Shown here in pieces: positions 1 to 6,176 of a stretch of DNA of 15,148 nucleotides (the first letter of the stretch is position 1; the number at the start of each line of letters is the position of its first letter). The stretch lies in the NCBI GenBank assembly GCA_013041975.1, contig JABDQZ010000053.1:1-15148 (forward strand), read 5' to 3'. The stretch is from Gammaproteobacteria bacterium. GTDB lineage: Bacteria; Pseudomonadota; Gammaproteobacteria; Chromatiales; Chromatiaceae. The translations under genes were made by a program, and so were the position numbers. Below the pieces are notes generated by a model. That model worked only from the letters and a program-made list of their open reading frames with translations, searched no databases and had not been told where the DNA came from.

Positions 1-779
1 CAATTGACAGTTCACCGCATACACTGACAGCAGTGACCCGCATTAAAAACCGTGATGAATACACGTTCCAACATAGTGTCGGTGTGGCAACACTGTTGGC
101 TGGATTTGCCAGACATATGGGTGATTATTCGGCTGATCAGATTGAGGAAATTACTGTAGGCGGGATTATTCACGATATTGGCAAGGTTAATACGCCTGAT
201 AATATTCTCAACAAGCCCGACAAACTGACTGATGAAGAGTTCGTCATCATGCGTGAGCATGTGACACACAGTCGCGACATTCTTCAGGAAAACGGCGGCT
301 TTACACAGATGCAGCTGGATATTTCTCTGATGCATCACGAAAAACCCAATGGCAAGGGCTACCCGTTGGGTTTAAAAGCCAATGAGATTTCAGAAATAGG
401 TGCCATGGCGGCAATTATTGATGTATATGATGCGCTTTCAACCAAGAGAGTTTACAAGGAAGCCTGGGAACCATCACATGCACTCAAAAGCATGCTGGAA
501 TGGGGTGAGGGTGCCTTTAACCAGCCTCTGCTGATGCAGTTCATCAGTTATCTTGGCGTTTACCCTGTTGGTACCTGGGTGATGCTGAAAAGCGGCAAGA
601 TCGGTTTTGTGTTGTCCCTGAATGAGGATAAGTTAAGACCTGTGGTACAGATAAAGCTCGATCTGAAAAGCCGTCGTTTACTTAATGATGAGATAGACCT
701 GAGTAAAAACAAGTCTGAATCCATTCAGGCAGTCGCCAGTCCCACCCAGTATGGCCTTGATGAGGATTTTTCCATCTGA
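1..779 (+). CDS. HD-GYP domain cyclic-di-GMP phosphodiesterase, 5'-truncated by window edge
   Basis: The reading frame (codons from position 3) is open to the left edge, so the true start lies outside the window. GTG at 33 is only an internal codon. Numbering residues from that GTG, the HD-GYP signature is complete: an N-terminal His in FQHSVG (~14), the metal-binding dyad in IIHDIGK (47-48), a His in REHVTHS (~76), HHEKPNGKGYP (101-111, matching HHExxxGxGYP) and a late Asp in IIDVYDALS (~130). Family members hydrolyse cyclic-di-GMP in the cytosol and influence motility and biofilm switching. About 110 residues follow the catalytic core, as in the single-domain enzymes that often carry an N-terminal DUF3391, which would be off-window. 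The TGA stop at 777-779 directly abuts the stop of the convergent dedA-family gene. The family assignment is firm; the biological output is unknown. Confidence 0.93.
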   Translation, partial: IDSSPHTLTAVTRIKNRDEYTFQHSVGVATLLAGFARHMGDYSADQIEEITVGGIIHDIGKVNTPDNILNKPDKLTDEEFVIMREHVTHSRDILQENGGFTQMQLDISLMHHEKPNGKGYPLGLKANEISEIGAMAAIIDVYDALSTKRVYKEAWEPSHALKSMLEWGEGAFNQPLLMQFISYLGVYPVGTWVMLKSGKIGFVLSLNEDKLRPVVQIKLDLKSRRLLNDEIDLSKNKSESIQAVASPTQYGLDEDFSI

Positions 780-1397
780 TTAACTCCTGTTTTTGCTGTC
801 AATCACCTTGTGAATGACCAACCAGGCAATCACTATCAGTAATACGCCAGCAGCCGGGAATAACATTTTCGACCAGTCTGTTGCGTCGCCCATCGCAGCA
901 CCAACCAGCATGCCTGGTAACAGATACGCAGGAGCCCACACCAGGGCAGAAAGAATATTGGCTATGTAAAACCGTTTTGGTGGCATTCTCATCAGTCCGG
1001 CAACCAGCGGCACCACTGCACGTATCGGTCCGAAGAAACGTCCCAGGGCGACACTCAAGTCGCCGTATTTTTCAAAGAAATCGAAACCTTTCTGCATGGC
1101 ATCCGGGTGCACACGCGCCCATTTCCACTTGTCGGTGATGTACTCAAAGTGATGTCCCAGCCAGTAACTCAGTCCATCGCCGATAATGGCACCGGCGATA
1201 GCCCATAAACAGCTGCTCCAGAAATCAATGATGCCAGCCCCTATCAGGGTGCCGGCGCCAAACAGGATCACTACTCCGGGAATCAGCACGCCAATGATGG
1301 CCAGTGATTCGGCCAGCGCCATGGAGAAAATAATCAGTCCGGCATAGTCAGGGTTAAGCTGAACCCATTCAAGAAGTTGCTGGAAATAGTCAGTCAC
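780..1397 (-). CDS. DedA family (SNARE-associated/VTT) membrane protein
   Basis: This 205-residue integral membrane protein has DedA family marks: an acidic residue in the first hydrophobic stretch (E30 in MALAESLAIIGVLIPG), GDGLSYWLG (73-81) and GRFFGPIR (119-126), which contains the two arginines (R120, R126) typical of the family, then VVPLVAGLMRMP and a W/N-containing helix. The C-terminus is a hydrophobic helix (~178-196) with a basic tail. Known family members act in the inner membrane in lipid-carrier recycling and proton-motive-force homeostasis; the substrate here cannot be told. The start is GTG at 1395-1397: the codon just upstream in frame is a stop, and the next Met is at residue 26, inside the first membrane segment. 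I see no Shine-Dalgarno, but the hemL stop is only 7 nt upstream, so translational coupling is likely. It is the last gene of the thiD-thiE-hemL run. Confidence 0.88.
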   Translation of the reverse strand: MTDYFQQLLEWVQLNPDYAGLIIFSMALAESLAIIGVLIPGVVILFGAGTLIGAGIIDFWSSCLWAIAGAIIGDGLSYWLGHHFEYITDKWKWARVHPDAMQKGFDFFEKYGDLSVALGRFFGPIRAVVPLVAGLMRMPPKRFYIANILSALVWAPAYLLPGMLVGAAMGDATDWSKMLFPAAGVLLIVIAWLVIHKVIDSKNRS

Positions 1398-1404
1398 TCA
1401 GCAC

Positions 1405-2685
1405 TTATAATGTAGCGAATACTTCAGCCGCAGCCGACAGGGTATTGGCAATATCCTCATCCGTATGAGCAGCTGAAACAAAGCCTGCTTCAAACGCTGA
1501 CGGTGCCATGTAAACACCACGATCCAGCATGCCGTGGAAGAATTTCTTGAAGCGTTCCTGATCACAGGCCATGGAACCGGCAAAGTCGGTTACCTTTTCA
1601 GCCTCTGTGAAAAACAGACCGAACATGGCGCCAACCTGGTTGGCTGTCATGTCGATGTTCGCCGTTTTTGCCAGATCCAGCATTCCGGCAACCAGTTGCC
1701 GGGTTTTCCCGGTCAGGTCGCCGAAAAAGTTTGCTTGAGAAATCAGTTCGAGTGTTTTCATACCGGCTGTCATGGCGACCGGGTTGCCGGAAAGAGTGCC
1801 TGCCTGGTAGACAGGACCAAGCGGTGCAATTTTTTCCATGATTTCACGCTTGCCGCCGAATGCACCGACAGGCATGCCACCACCAATGACCTTACCCAGG
1901 GTCGTCATGTCAGGCTTCACGTTGTACAGGCCCTGAACTCCAGCAAGTCCGACACGGAATCCGGTCATCACTTCGTCAAATATCAGCACGGTATCGTATT
2001 CATCACATACTTCACGCAGGCCTTCGAGAAAACCTGCAACCGGTGGGATGCAGTTCATGTTGCCGGCAACCGGTTCAACGATAATGCAGGCAATCTGTTC
2101 GCCAACTTCGGAAAAAGCCTTTTTGACCTGTTCAAGATCGTTGAAAGACAGGGTCATCGTATGTTCTGCCAGTGCTGCCGGAACACCCGGGGAACTGGGT
2201 TCGCCCAGCGTCAGCATGCCAGAACCGGCTTTTACCAGCAGTGAATCAGAGTGGCCATGGTAGCAGCCTTCAAACTTGACGATTTTATCCCTGCCGGTAA
2301 AGCCGCGAGCCAGCCGGATGGCCGACATGGTGGCTTCAGTACCGGAAGAAACCATGCGCACCATGTCCATGGAAGGTACCAGTTCGCAAACCTTGTCAGC
2401 CATCAGGGTTTCAAGCTCGGTAGGTGCACCAAAGGAAAGGCCTTTCTGGATAACGCCGGCAACAGCATCAAGTACTTCAGGGTGAGCATGTCCAAGAATC
2501 ATCGGGCCCCATGAGCCGACATAGTCAATGTACTGTTTGCCTTCGGCATCAAACATATAGGCGCCTTTAGCAGACTCGATAAAGACTGGGTCTCCGCCAA
2601 CCCCCTTGAACGCGCGAACCGGTGAATTAACACCGCCGGGAATATGTTGTTGAGCCGCTACGAAAAGATCGTGTGAAGTAGCCAT
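1405..2685 (-). CDS. hemL: Glutamate-1-semialdehyde 2,1-aminomutase
   Basis: HemL converts glutamate-1-semialdehyde to 5-aminolevulinate in the C5 route to tetrapyrroles, using pyridoxal phosphate. At 426 residues it has the standard family length. Visible motifs are HIPGGVNSPVRAF near the N-terminus (14-26), SSGTEATMSAIRLAR (113-127), FEGCYHGHSD (138-147), LIFDEVMTGFR (234-244, PLP-ring Asp) and TLGKVIGGGMPVGAFGG with the Schiff-base lysine at K265, the same position as in the E. coli enzyme. The ATG at 2683-2685 has an AAGGA Shine-Dalgarno (complement of ~2692-2696) inside the last codons of thiE. The thiE stop is 3 nt upstream, so the two genes are probably translated from one message. A 236-aa open frame on the opposite strand (1534-2244) is a shadow of this gene. 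Confidence 0.98.
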   Translation of the reverse strand: MATSHDLFVAAQQHIPGGVNSPVRAFKGVGGDPVFIESAKGAYMFDAEGKQYIDYVGSWGPMILGHAHPEVLDAVAGVIQKGLSFGAPTELETLMADKVCELVPSMDMVRMVSSGTEATMSAIRLARGFTGRDKIVKFEGCYHGHSDSLLVKAGSGMLTLGEPSSPGVPAALAEHTMTLSFNDLEQVKKAFSEVGEQIACIIVEPVAGNMNCIPPVAGFLEGLREVCDEYDTVLIFDEVMTGFRVGLAGVQGLYNVKPDMTTLGKVIGGGMPVGAFGGKREIMEKIAPLGPVYQAGTLSGNPVAMTAGMKTLELISQANFFGDLTGKTRQLVAGMLDLAKTANIDMTANQVGAMFGLFFTEAEKVTDFAGSMACDQERFKKFFHGMLDRGVYMAPSAFEAGFVSAAHTDEDIANTLSAAAEVFATL

Positions 2686-2688
2686 GTT

Positions 2689-3321
2689 TTATCCTTGTAA
2701 TTTAAAGAGGTTCTTAAATTGCTGTGTTGCTGTTTTTATATCGCTCTGGCCAAAAATCGCATCAATCACAGCGACCATGTCGGCTCCGGCATTAATTAAA
2801 TCGGGGGCATTGTCTTGTGAAATGCCCCCGATGGCAACAACAGGTAGTTGCAGGTCCTTTGCTTGATGCAAAATATCAGCATGAGCCTGTATGGCATTCG
2901 GTTTGGTTCTGGAAGGAAAAAAGCGGCCAAAAGCGATGTAGTTAGCGCCTTCATCAGCGGCTTGTGAAGCAAGTTCAATTTTATTGTAGCAGGATACGCC
3001 AATAATTTTATCATCTCCCAGTAACTGCCTGGCATGTGTGATATTTCCATCTTCCTGGCCAAGGTGCACGCCATCTGCTTCAACCTGTTGGGCTAACCGG
3101 GCATCGTCATTGATAATCAACAGGCAACCGGAGTCAGTGGTTGTTTTTCGTAATTGTCGGCACTGTAAAAGACGTTTTTCCTGGTCCCGGGATTTGTCCC
3201 GGTATTGCAGGATTTTCACACCGCCCTGCAGTGCAAGGCTCACGTCTTCAAATAAACGCTGGTCTTTAAATTGCTGATGATTGCTGATCAGGTAGAGTCC
3301 TTTGAGCCTGTTATCTTTCAT
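2689..3321 (-). CDS. thiE: Thiamine phosphate synthase
   Basis: ThiE joins HMP-pyrophosphate and hydroxyethylthiazole phosphate into thiamine monophosphate in the cytosol. The 210-residue TIM-barrel protein shows the family motifs in order: GGVKILQYRDK (33-43), LLIINDDARLA (67-77), ADGVHLGQED (82-91), IGVSCYN (107-113), YIAFGRFFPSRTKP (128-141) and PVVAIGGI (160-167). The ATG overlaps the thiD stop as ATGA (3318-3321), so translation should be coupled to thiD. Together ThiD and ThiE supply the last steps up to thiamine phosphate. No thiazole synthesis genes (thiG, thiS, thiO) are in the window. Assignment is secure from motifs and gene context. Confidence 0.97.
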   Translation of the reverse strand: MKDNRLKGLYLISNHQQFKDQRLFEDVSLALQGGVKILQYRDKSRDQEKRLLQCRQLRKTTTDSGCLLIINDDARLAQQVEADGVHLGQEDGNITHARQLLGDDKIIGVSCYNKIELASQAADEGANYIAFGRFFPSRTKPNAIQAHADILHQAKDLQLPVVAIGGISQDNAPDLINAGADMVAVIDAIFGQSDIKTATQQFKNLFKLQG

Positions 3322-4085
3322 CTACGCACCGGGAATGCCTGGCCCTGCCCAGGACTATCAGCATTGGACAAGGCTTGAATCGTATACTCCTGGGCAAGTT
3401 TGATTGAATTTGTCAGTGAGTGATTACTAGCAAGATAAAAGCTTATGGCGCTGGCCAGGGTGCATCCTGATCCATGATAAATACCCGGCAGGCGCTGACT
3501 TTCTGTAAACAGAGTTTTGCCATCAGCCTGGTATAGCCGATTAACCACATAATCTTCGTCTTCATGTGTGCCCGTGATCAGAATATTCTTACAACCTGAA
3601 GCAAGCAGGGTTCGGGCGCAATCGTCAGGTGATTGTTTTCCGGATAGTGTCCGGGCTTCAGGGGTATTGGGTGTCACCAGCGTGGCCAGGGGTAGCAGGT
3701 GTTTTTTGAAAGCGGCAACAAAGTCGCTGTCTGAAACCGATGAACCTCCCCCCGCTGCCAGAACCGGATCAATGATCAGTGGGATATCAGGTAGTTGGCT
3801 AAGGAGTTCAGCCAGTGTTTGCAGCAAATGGTAACTGCCAATCATGCCGGTTTTTATGGCACGGATTTCAAAATCATTGTGCAGTAGCCTGAATTGGCGC
3901 CGTATCAGGTCTGCAGAGACTGGTTCGAAACTGTACAGGTTGCTTGAATCCTGGCTCGTCAGACTGGTTATAATGCTGCATGCATGTCCGCCAAGGCTGT
4001 TAATGGTTTCTATATCAGCCTGGATACCGGCACCGCCGGTAGGATCATGACCGGCAATCGTGAGAATGGTTGGTCGATTATTCAT
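3318..4085 (-). CDS. thiD: Hydroxymethylpyrimidine / phosphomethylpyrimidine kinase
   Basis: ThiD phosphorylates HMP and then HMP-phosphate to HMP-pyrophosphate for ThiE. The 255-residue ribokinase-fold protein shows LTIAGHDPTGGAGIQADI (8-25), IKTGMIGS (77-84), IIDPVLAAGGGSS (104-116), LVTPNTPEA (136-144), ILITGTHEDEDYVVN (168-182) and the catalytic loop GIYHGSGCTLASA (201-213, with GSGC). It heads a four-gene minus-strand run: 4-nt overlap with thiE, then 3 nt to hemL and 7 nt to dedA. Only 24 nt separate its ATG from the divergent rubredoxin ATG, so its promoter must reach into the rubredoxin gene. A TATATT hexamer on the minus strand at 4117-4122 could be its -10, but no convincing -35 precedes it. 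No thiamine-pyrophosphate riboswitch fits in the space available. Confidence 0.97.
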   Translation of the reverse strand: MNNRPTILTIAGHDPTGGAGIQADIETINSLGGHACSIITSLTSQDSSNLYSFEPVSADLIRRQFRLLHNDFEIRAIKTGMIGSYHLLQTLAELLSQLPDIPLIIDPVLAAGGGSSVSDSDFVAAFKKHLLPLATLVTPNTPEARTLSGKQSPDDCARTLLASGCKNILITGTHEDEDYVVNRLYQADGKTLFTESQRLPGIYHGSGCTLASAISFYLASNHSLTNSIKLAQEYTIQALSNADSPGQGQAFPVRR

Positions 4086-4109
4086 AGCAACATTTTGAAG
4101 GAAAATAGA

Positions 4110-4274
4110 ATGAAAAAATATAGGTGTATGATTTGTGGCCTGATTTACGATGAGGAAAAGGGCTGGCCTGAGGAAGGTGTTGCTGCCGGTACCCGCTGGG
4201 AAGATGTTCCAGCAAGCTGGGTTTGTCCAGAGTGTGGTGTTTCCAAGTCGGATTTCGAAATGACAGAAATCTAG
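4110..4274 (+). CDS. Rubredoxin
   Basis: This 54-residue protein has the two CxxC iron-binding knuckles of rubredoxin: RCMICGLIYD (C6, C9) and WVCPECGVSKSDFE (C39, C42). The conserved spacer GWPEEGVAAGTRWEDVP is also present, as is the Trp/Pro-rich core. Rubredoxins carry single electrons on an Fe(Cys)4 centre in the cytosol, for example to alkane hydroxylases, oxygen- or peroxide-reducing enzymes or haem-related enzymes; no dedicated partner or rubredoxin reductase is visible here. The ATG at 4110 is set by a GAAGGA Shine-Dalgarno (4097-4102) 7 nt upstream and by matching the family N-terminus. The frame is open back to 3984, but that part overlaps thiD antisense and is not rubredoxin-like. 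It diverges from thiD and precedes the DUF5063 gene by 168 nt. Confidence 0.97.
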   Translation: MKKYRCMICGLIYDEEKGWPEEGVAAGTRWEDVPASWVCPECGVSKSDFEMTEI

Positions 4275-4432
4275 CGCCAGATTAAAATCCGCTAGGCATT
4301 TATTTCATTAAACGCTGAAATTCTAAAATCTTTGTCTAAACTTTACTCCAGATCCTTTCAAGAATTACATTCCTCTGTTGTCAGAGGTCGAGGAAACTGT
4401 CGCTGTTTAAAAAATGAATCCGGGTTTGTTAC

Positions 4433-4437
4433 GGGAG
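4433..4437 (+). promoter_or_regulatory. Ribosome binding site that sets the DUF5063 start
   Basis: A GGGAG sequence lies 5 nt before the ATG at 4443. It favours that ATG over the TTG at 4332, which would add 37 residues with no resemblance to the family and has no ribosome binding site. Confidence 0.6.
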
Positions 4438-4442
4438 CACCC

Positions 4443-4922
4443 ATGGTTGAGAAACAACAAGAATTGATGCAGGTTGCACAGGAGTATTGTGCCCTGATTG
4501 AACAGATTGATGATAATGAACAGACGATTTTTCCATCATTAATCAGGCTGTTACCGCGTTTGCATGCCAGCATCCAGGCTTTTGTGGGTGATAAGGACGC
4601 TGACTGCCAGGTCAAGGATGCCGATCTGGATGCGCGTTTCGAATTATTTTCCCGTCTACGTCAGCTGTTGGGTGAACGCGATAGCTATTGGCTGGAATAC
4701 GATGTCAGAACCAACGAAGACTGCAAAAGTGGCAGTCTGGCTGATGATCTAACGGATATTTACTGTGAGCTGAAAAGTGGCTTGCTATCGCTGGAAGAAA
4801 AAACCAGGGATACCGATGCTGCCATCGATCACTGGCGCTGCGGCTTCAAGGTACACTGGGGTAAACACCTGGTTGATGCCGAAAAACACCTCTACGACCT
4901 GCAGGCCAGCAACCAGCTTTAA
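4443..4922 (+). CDS. DUF5063 family protein
   Basis: With the ATG at 4443 the protein has 159 residues. It looks soluble, acidic and largely helical. Motifs that recall DUF5063 are EYCALIEQ near the start (14-21), FPSLIRLLPRLHASI (30-44), YWLEYD (82-87), SLADDLTDIYCELKSGL (98-114) and HWGKHLVDAEKHL (138-150) at the C-terminus. The family has no established function that I know of. I see no signal peptide, membrane segment or cofactor motif; five cysteines are scattered (C16, C55, C94, C108, C133). It sits 168 nt after rubredoxin and 62 nt before an IscA-like gene, all on the same strand, so a redox or iron-sulfur link is possible from context only. The family call is from remembered motifs; the name could be wrong, but the gene is real. 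Confidence 0.8.
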   Translation: MVEKQQELMQVAQEYCALIEQIDDNEQTIFPSLIRLLPRLHASIQAFVGDKDADCQVKDADLDARFELFSRLRQLLGERDSYWLEYDVRTNEDCKSGSLADDLTDIYCELKSGLLSLEEKTRDTDAAIDHWRCGFKVHWGKHLVDAEKHLYDLQASNQL

Positions 4923-4984
4923 GTGGCGTTTTGCAGTTACTTGTGTAGAATTCCCCAAAACATTTCACATCAGGAGTTTTATTG

Positions 4985-5359
4985 ATGACTACGACTACAG
5001 CATTAAGTGCGTCTGACCTGGAACTAACCACATCAGCGCAAGGAAAAATGGCAGAACTATTCTCACAGGTTGAGGAAAATATCGAGGGTGTCCGTGTATT
5101 CGCTACTCCAGGCGGCTGCAGTGGTATCAACTTTGGTATGACCTTCACTGATCAACTAAATGCTAACGATGGCACGCTGGATTTTGAATCTTTCAAGGTC
5201 ATTGTTGATGACGCCACTCTCGAGTACCTGAGAGGTGCAGAGATTGATTTTGTTGACGGTGGTGATGGTAATGCCAGTTTTGTATTTAACAACCTTCCAC
5301 AGACGGACACTGGTGGTGGTTGTGGTACTTGTGGTTCTCAAGGTGGCGGTTGCGGCTGA
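4985..5359 (+). CDS. HesB/IscA-family A-type iron-sulfur carrier-like protein with CxxC...C tail
   Basis: This 124-residue protein resembles A-type carriers, which hold and pass iron-sulfur clusters to target proteins. It has the IscA core: RVFATPGGCSGINFGMTF (37-54, with the first conserved cysteine C45 in GGCSG), a central VIVDDATLEYLRGAEIDFV stretch (72-90) matching ErpA LLIDPMSVQYLTGAEVDYT, and NASFVFNNL (96-104). The usual C-terminal CxC is replaced by a Gly/Cys tail: C113-G-T-C116, then C123 two residues from the end (C123-G). It is therefore a divergent paralogue of the erpA product found later in this window. The AGGAG at 4972-4976 lies 8 nt before the ATG at 4985; a TTG one codon earlier (4982) is also possible. 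It follows the DUF5063 gene and precedes the inverted-repeat element. Cluster binding is inferred, not shown. Confidence 0.85.
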   Translation: MTTTTALSASDLELTTSAQGKMAELFSQVEENIEGVRVFATPGGCSGINFGMTFTDQLNANDGTLDFESFKVIVDDATLEYLRGAEIDFVDGGDGNASFVFNNLPQTDTGGGCGTCGSQGGGCG

Positions 5360-5398
5360 TTTTTCAGCTCCTCAATCCCTTTTCTAAATCAGACTTAA

Positions 5399-5505
5399 GC
5401 TGTTTCCGGTCTTTCTACCCAGAATTCTTATGCCGCATGGATGCGGCATAGAAGCGTACATGGATGTATTTACAGCGCCTTCTGGGTAGAAAGACCGGAA
5501 ACAGC
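5399..5505. repeat. Nested inverted-repeat element (MITE/REP-like), perfect 26-bp arms
   Basis: The left arm (5399-5424) and right arm (5480-5505) are perfect 26-nt reverse complements; pairing stops on both sides (A5398 against G5506, T5425 against C5479). The 55-nt interior holds a perfect 10-bp hairpin, TATGCCGCAT / ATGCGGCATA (5429-5438 and 5441-5450, GG loop), and a 5-bp one, TACAT / ATGTA (5457-5461 and 5464-5468, GG loop). Both small hairpins share the core CATGGATG. No target-site duplication is visible at the edges. It may also work as a transcription barrier after the IscA-like gene, but no T-tract follows. Similar CATGGATG-containing intergenic repeats are, from memory, common in some marine gammaproteobacteria. 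Confidence 0.9.
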
Positions 5506-5519
5506 GTTGCTCGATCCCT

Positions 5520-5735
5520 ATGCAACTCACCGATGAAATGATCACAGAAATCGGTATGCCAGTTATGGTTGCCGGTTTGATGCTTTACATGGCATTTATA
5601 ATTTATAACCTTGGCAAGAAGTCCGAGGCGGGTAAATTTGGCATGTTTGTGCTGTTTCTCGGCCTGGCTGTAGGCATGCTCGGTTTTGTGATGAAGTATG
5701 TCATCAAATTTTTTCTTGCCGATTCCATTGGCTAA
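5520..5735 (+). CDS. Small membrane protein, DUF2788 family
   Basis: This 71-residue protein has two hydrophobic segments (~13-31 and ~39-63). They are joined by a short basic loop, YNLGKKSEAGKFG (29-41), which together with FVLFLGLAVGMLGFVMK recalls DUF2788 proteins of gammaproteobacteria. Function is unknown; it is probably an inner-membrane protein with a hairpin topology. The ATG at 5520 starts just 14 nt after the right arm of the inverted-repeat element and has no clear Shine-Dalgarno. An in-frame stop at 5487-5489, inside the repeat, rules out a longer form; a second Met (5538) is a possible alternative start. The gene converges on hemJ with a 10-nt gap between the stops. The gene is likely real because of its family-like composition and length. 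Confidence 0.78.
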   Translation: MQLTDEMITEIGMPVMVAGLMLYMAFIIYNLGKKSEAGKFGMFVLFLGLAVGMLGFVMKYVIKFFLADSIG

Positions 5736-5745
5736 TCAGTCAATT

Positions 5746-6174
5746 TCAAAACGTTTTTCTAACCGCAAGAATGACAATCGCTACCAGCAGGACAGTTGGT
5801 ACTTCATTAAACCATCGGTACCAGACATGGCTACGGGTATTGCGGTCATGTTTGAAGTCATTTAGAAGTTTTCCGCAATAAAAGTGGTAAACCAGCAATA
5901 TAGCCAGCAATACCAGTTTTACCTGTAACCACATCATGCTTCCCCAAGCGGCCCAGGCGTAGTCATACAGCATCCAAAATCCGAAACCCATAGTCACAAC
6001 CATGCCGGGCGTGGTGATGCCGTAATACAATTTACGTTCCATAACCTTGAATCTTTCGATACTGGTGCGATCTTCAGTCATAGCGTGGTAGACGAAGAGT
6101 CGCGGTAGATAAAAAATGCCTGCAAACCAGGTGACCATGGCAATCAGATGCCAGGCTTTGGCCCATGTGCCCAT
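5746..6174 (-). CDS. hemJ: Protoporphyrinogen oxidase HemJ-type membrane protein
   Basis: HemJ oxidises protoporphyrinogen IX to protoporphyrin IX in the inner membrane, the second-last step of haem synthesis in many bacteria that lack HemY or HemG. This 142-residue protein has four likely membrane segments and the family motifs: KAWHLIAMVTWFAGIFYLPRLF from residue 6 (conserved His9), VYHAMTE with H30, FKVMERKLY (42-50), QVKLVLL with K86, and NTRSHVWYRWFNEVPTVLL (112-130). Its Shine-Dalgarno CAAGGA (complement of 6184-6189) lies in the 3' end of the tlpA-like gene, whose stop is only 2 nt upstream, so the two are co-transcribed. HemL, an early haem enzyme, is about 3 kb away in a separate transcription unit. 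As I recall, hemJ is also next to argC in Pseudomonas. Confidence 0.93.
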   Translation of the reverse strand: MGTWAKAWHLIAMVTWFAGIFYLPRLFVYHAMTEDRTSIERFKVMERKLYYGITTPGMVVTMGFGFWMLYDYAWAAWGSMMWLQVKLVLLAILLVYHFYCGKLLNDFKHDRNTRSHVWYRWFNEVPTVLLVAIVILAVRKTF

Positions 6175-6176
6175 TG

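Noticed and set aside
1534..2244. 236-aa open frame on the plus strand
   Set aside because: It lies wholly antisense to hemL, whose frame has complete family motifs. Its composition (Cys/His/Phe-rich) is that of a shadow frame, and no ribosome site or homology is evident.
3984..4109. N-terminal extension of rubredoxin (42 residues)
   Set aside because: It overlaps the thiD start antisense, is unlike rubredoxins, and the ATG at 4110 has a good Shine-Dalgarno.
4275..4300. CTAGCG / CGCTAG pair after rubredoxin as a terminator
   Set aside because: The stem is short with a long loop and no T-run; not strong enough to call.
4372..4387. 6-bp hairpin CCTCTG / CAGAGG upstream of the DUF5063 gene
   Set aside because: No T-tract follows, it is short, and such a stem is expected by chance in this much sequence.
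4332..4442. TTG-started extension of the DUF5063 protein
   Set aside because: No ribosome site, no family-like sequence, and a better ATG with GGGAG at 4443.
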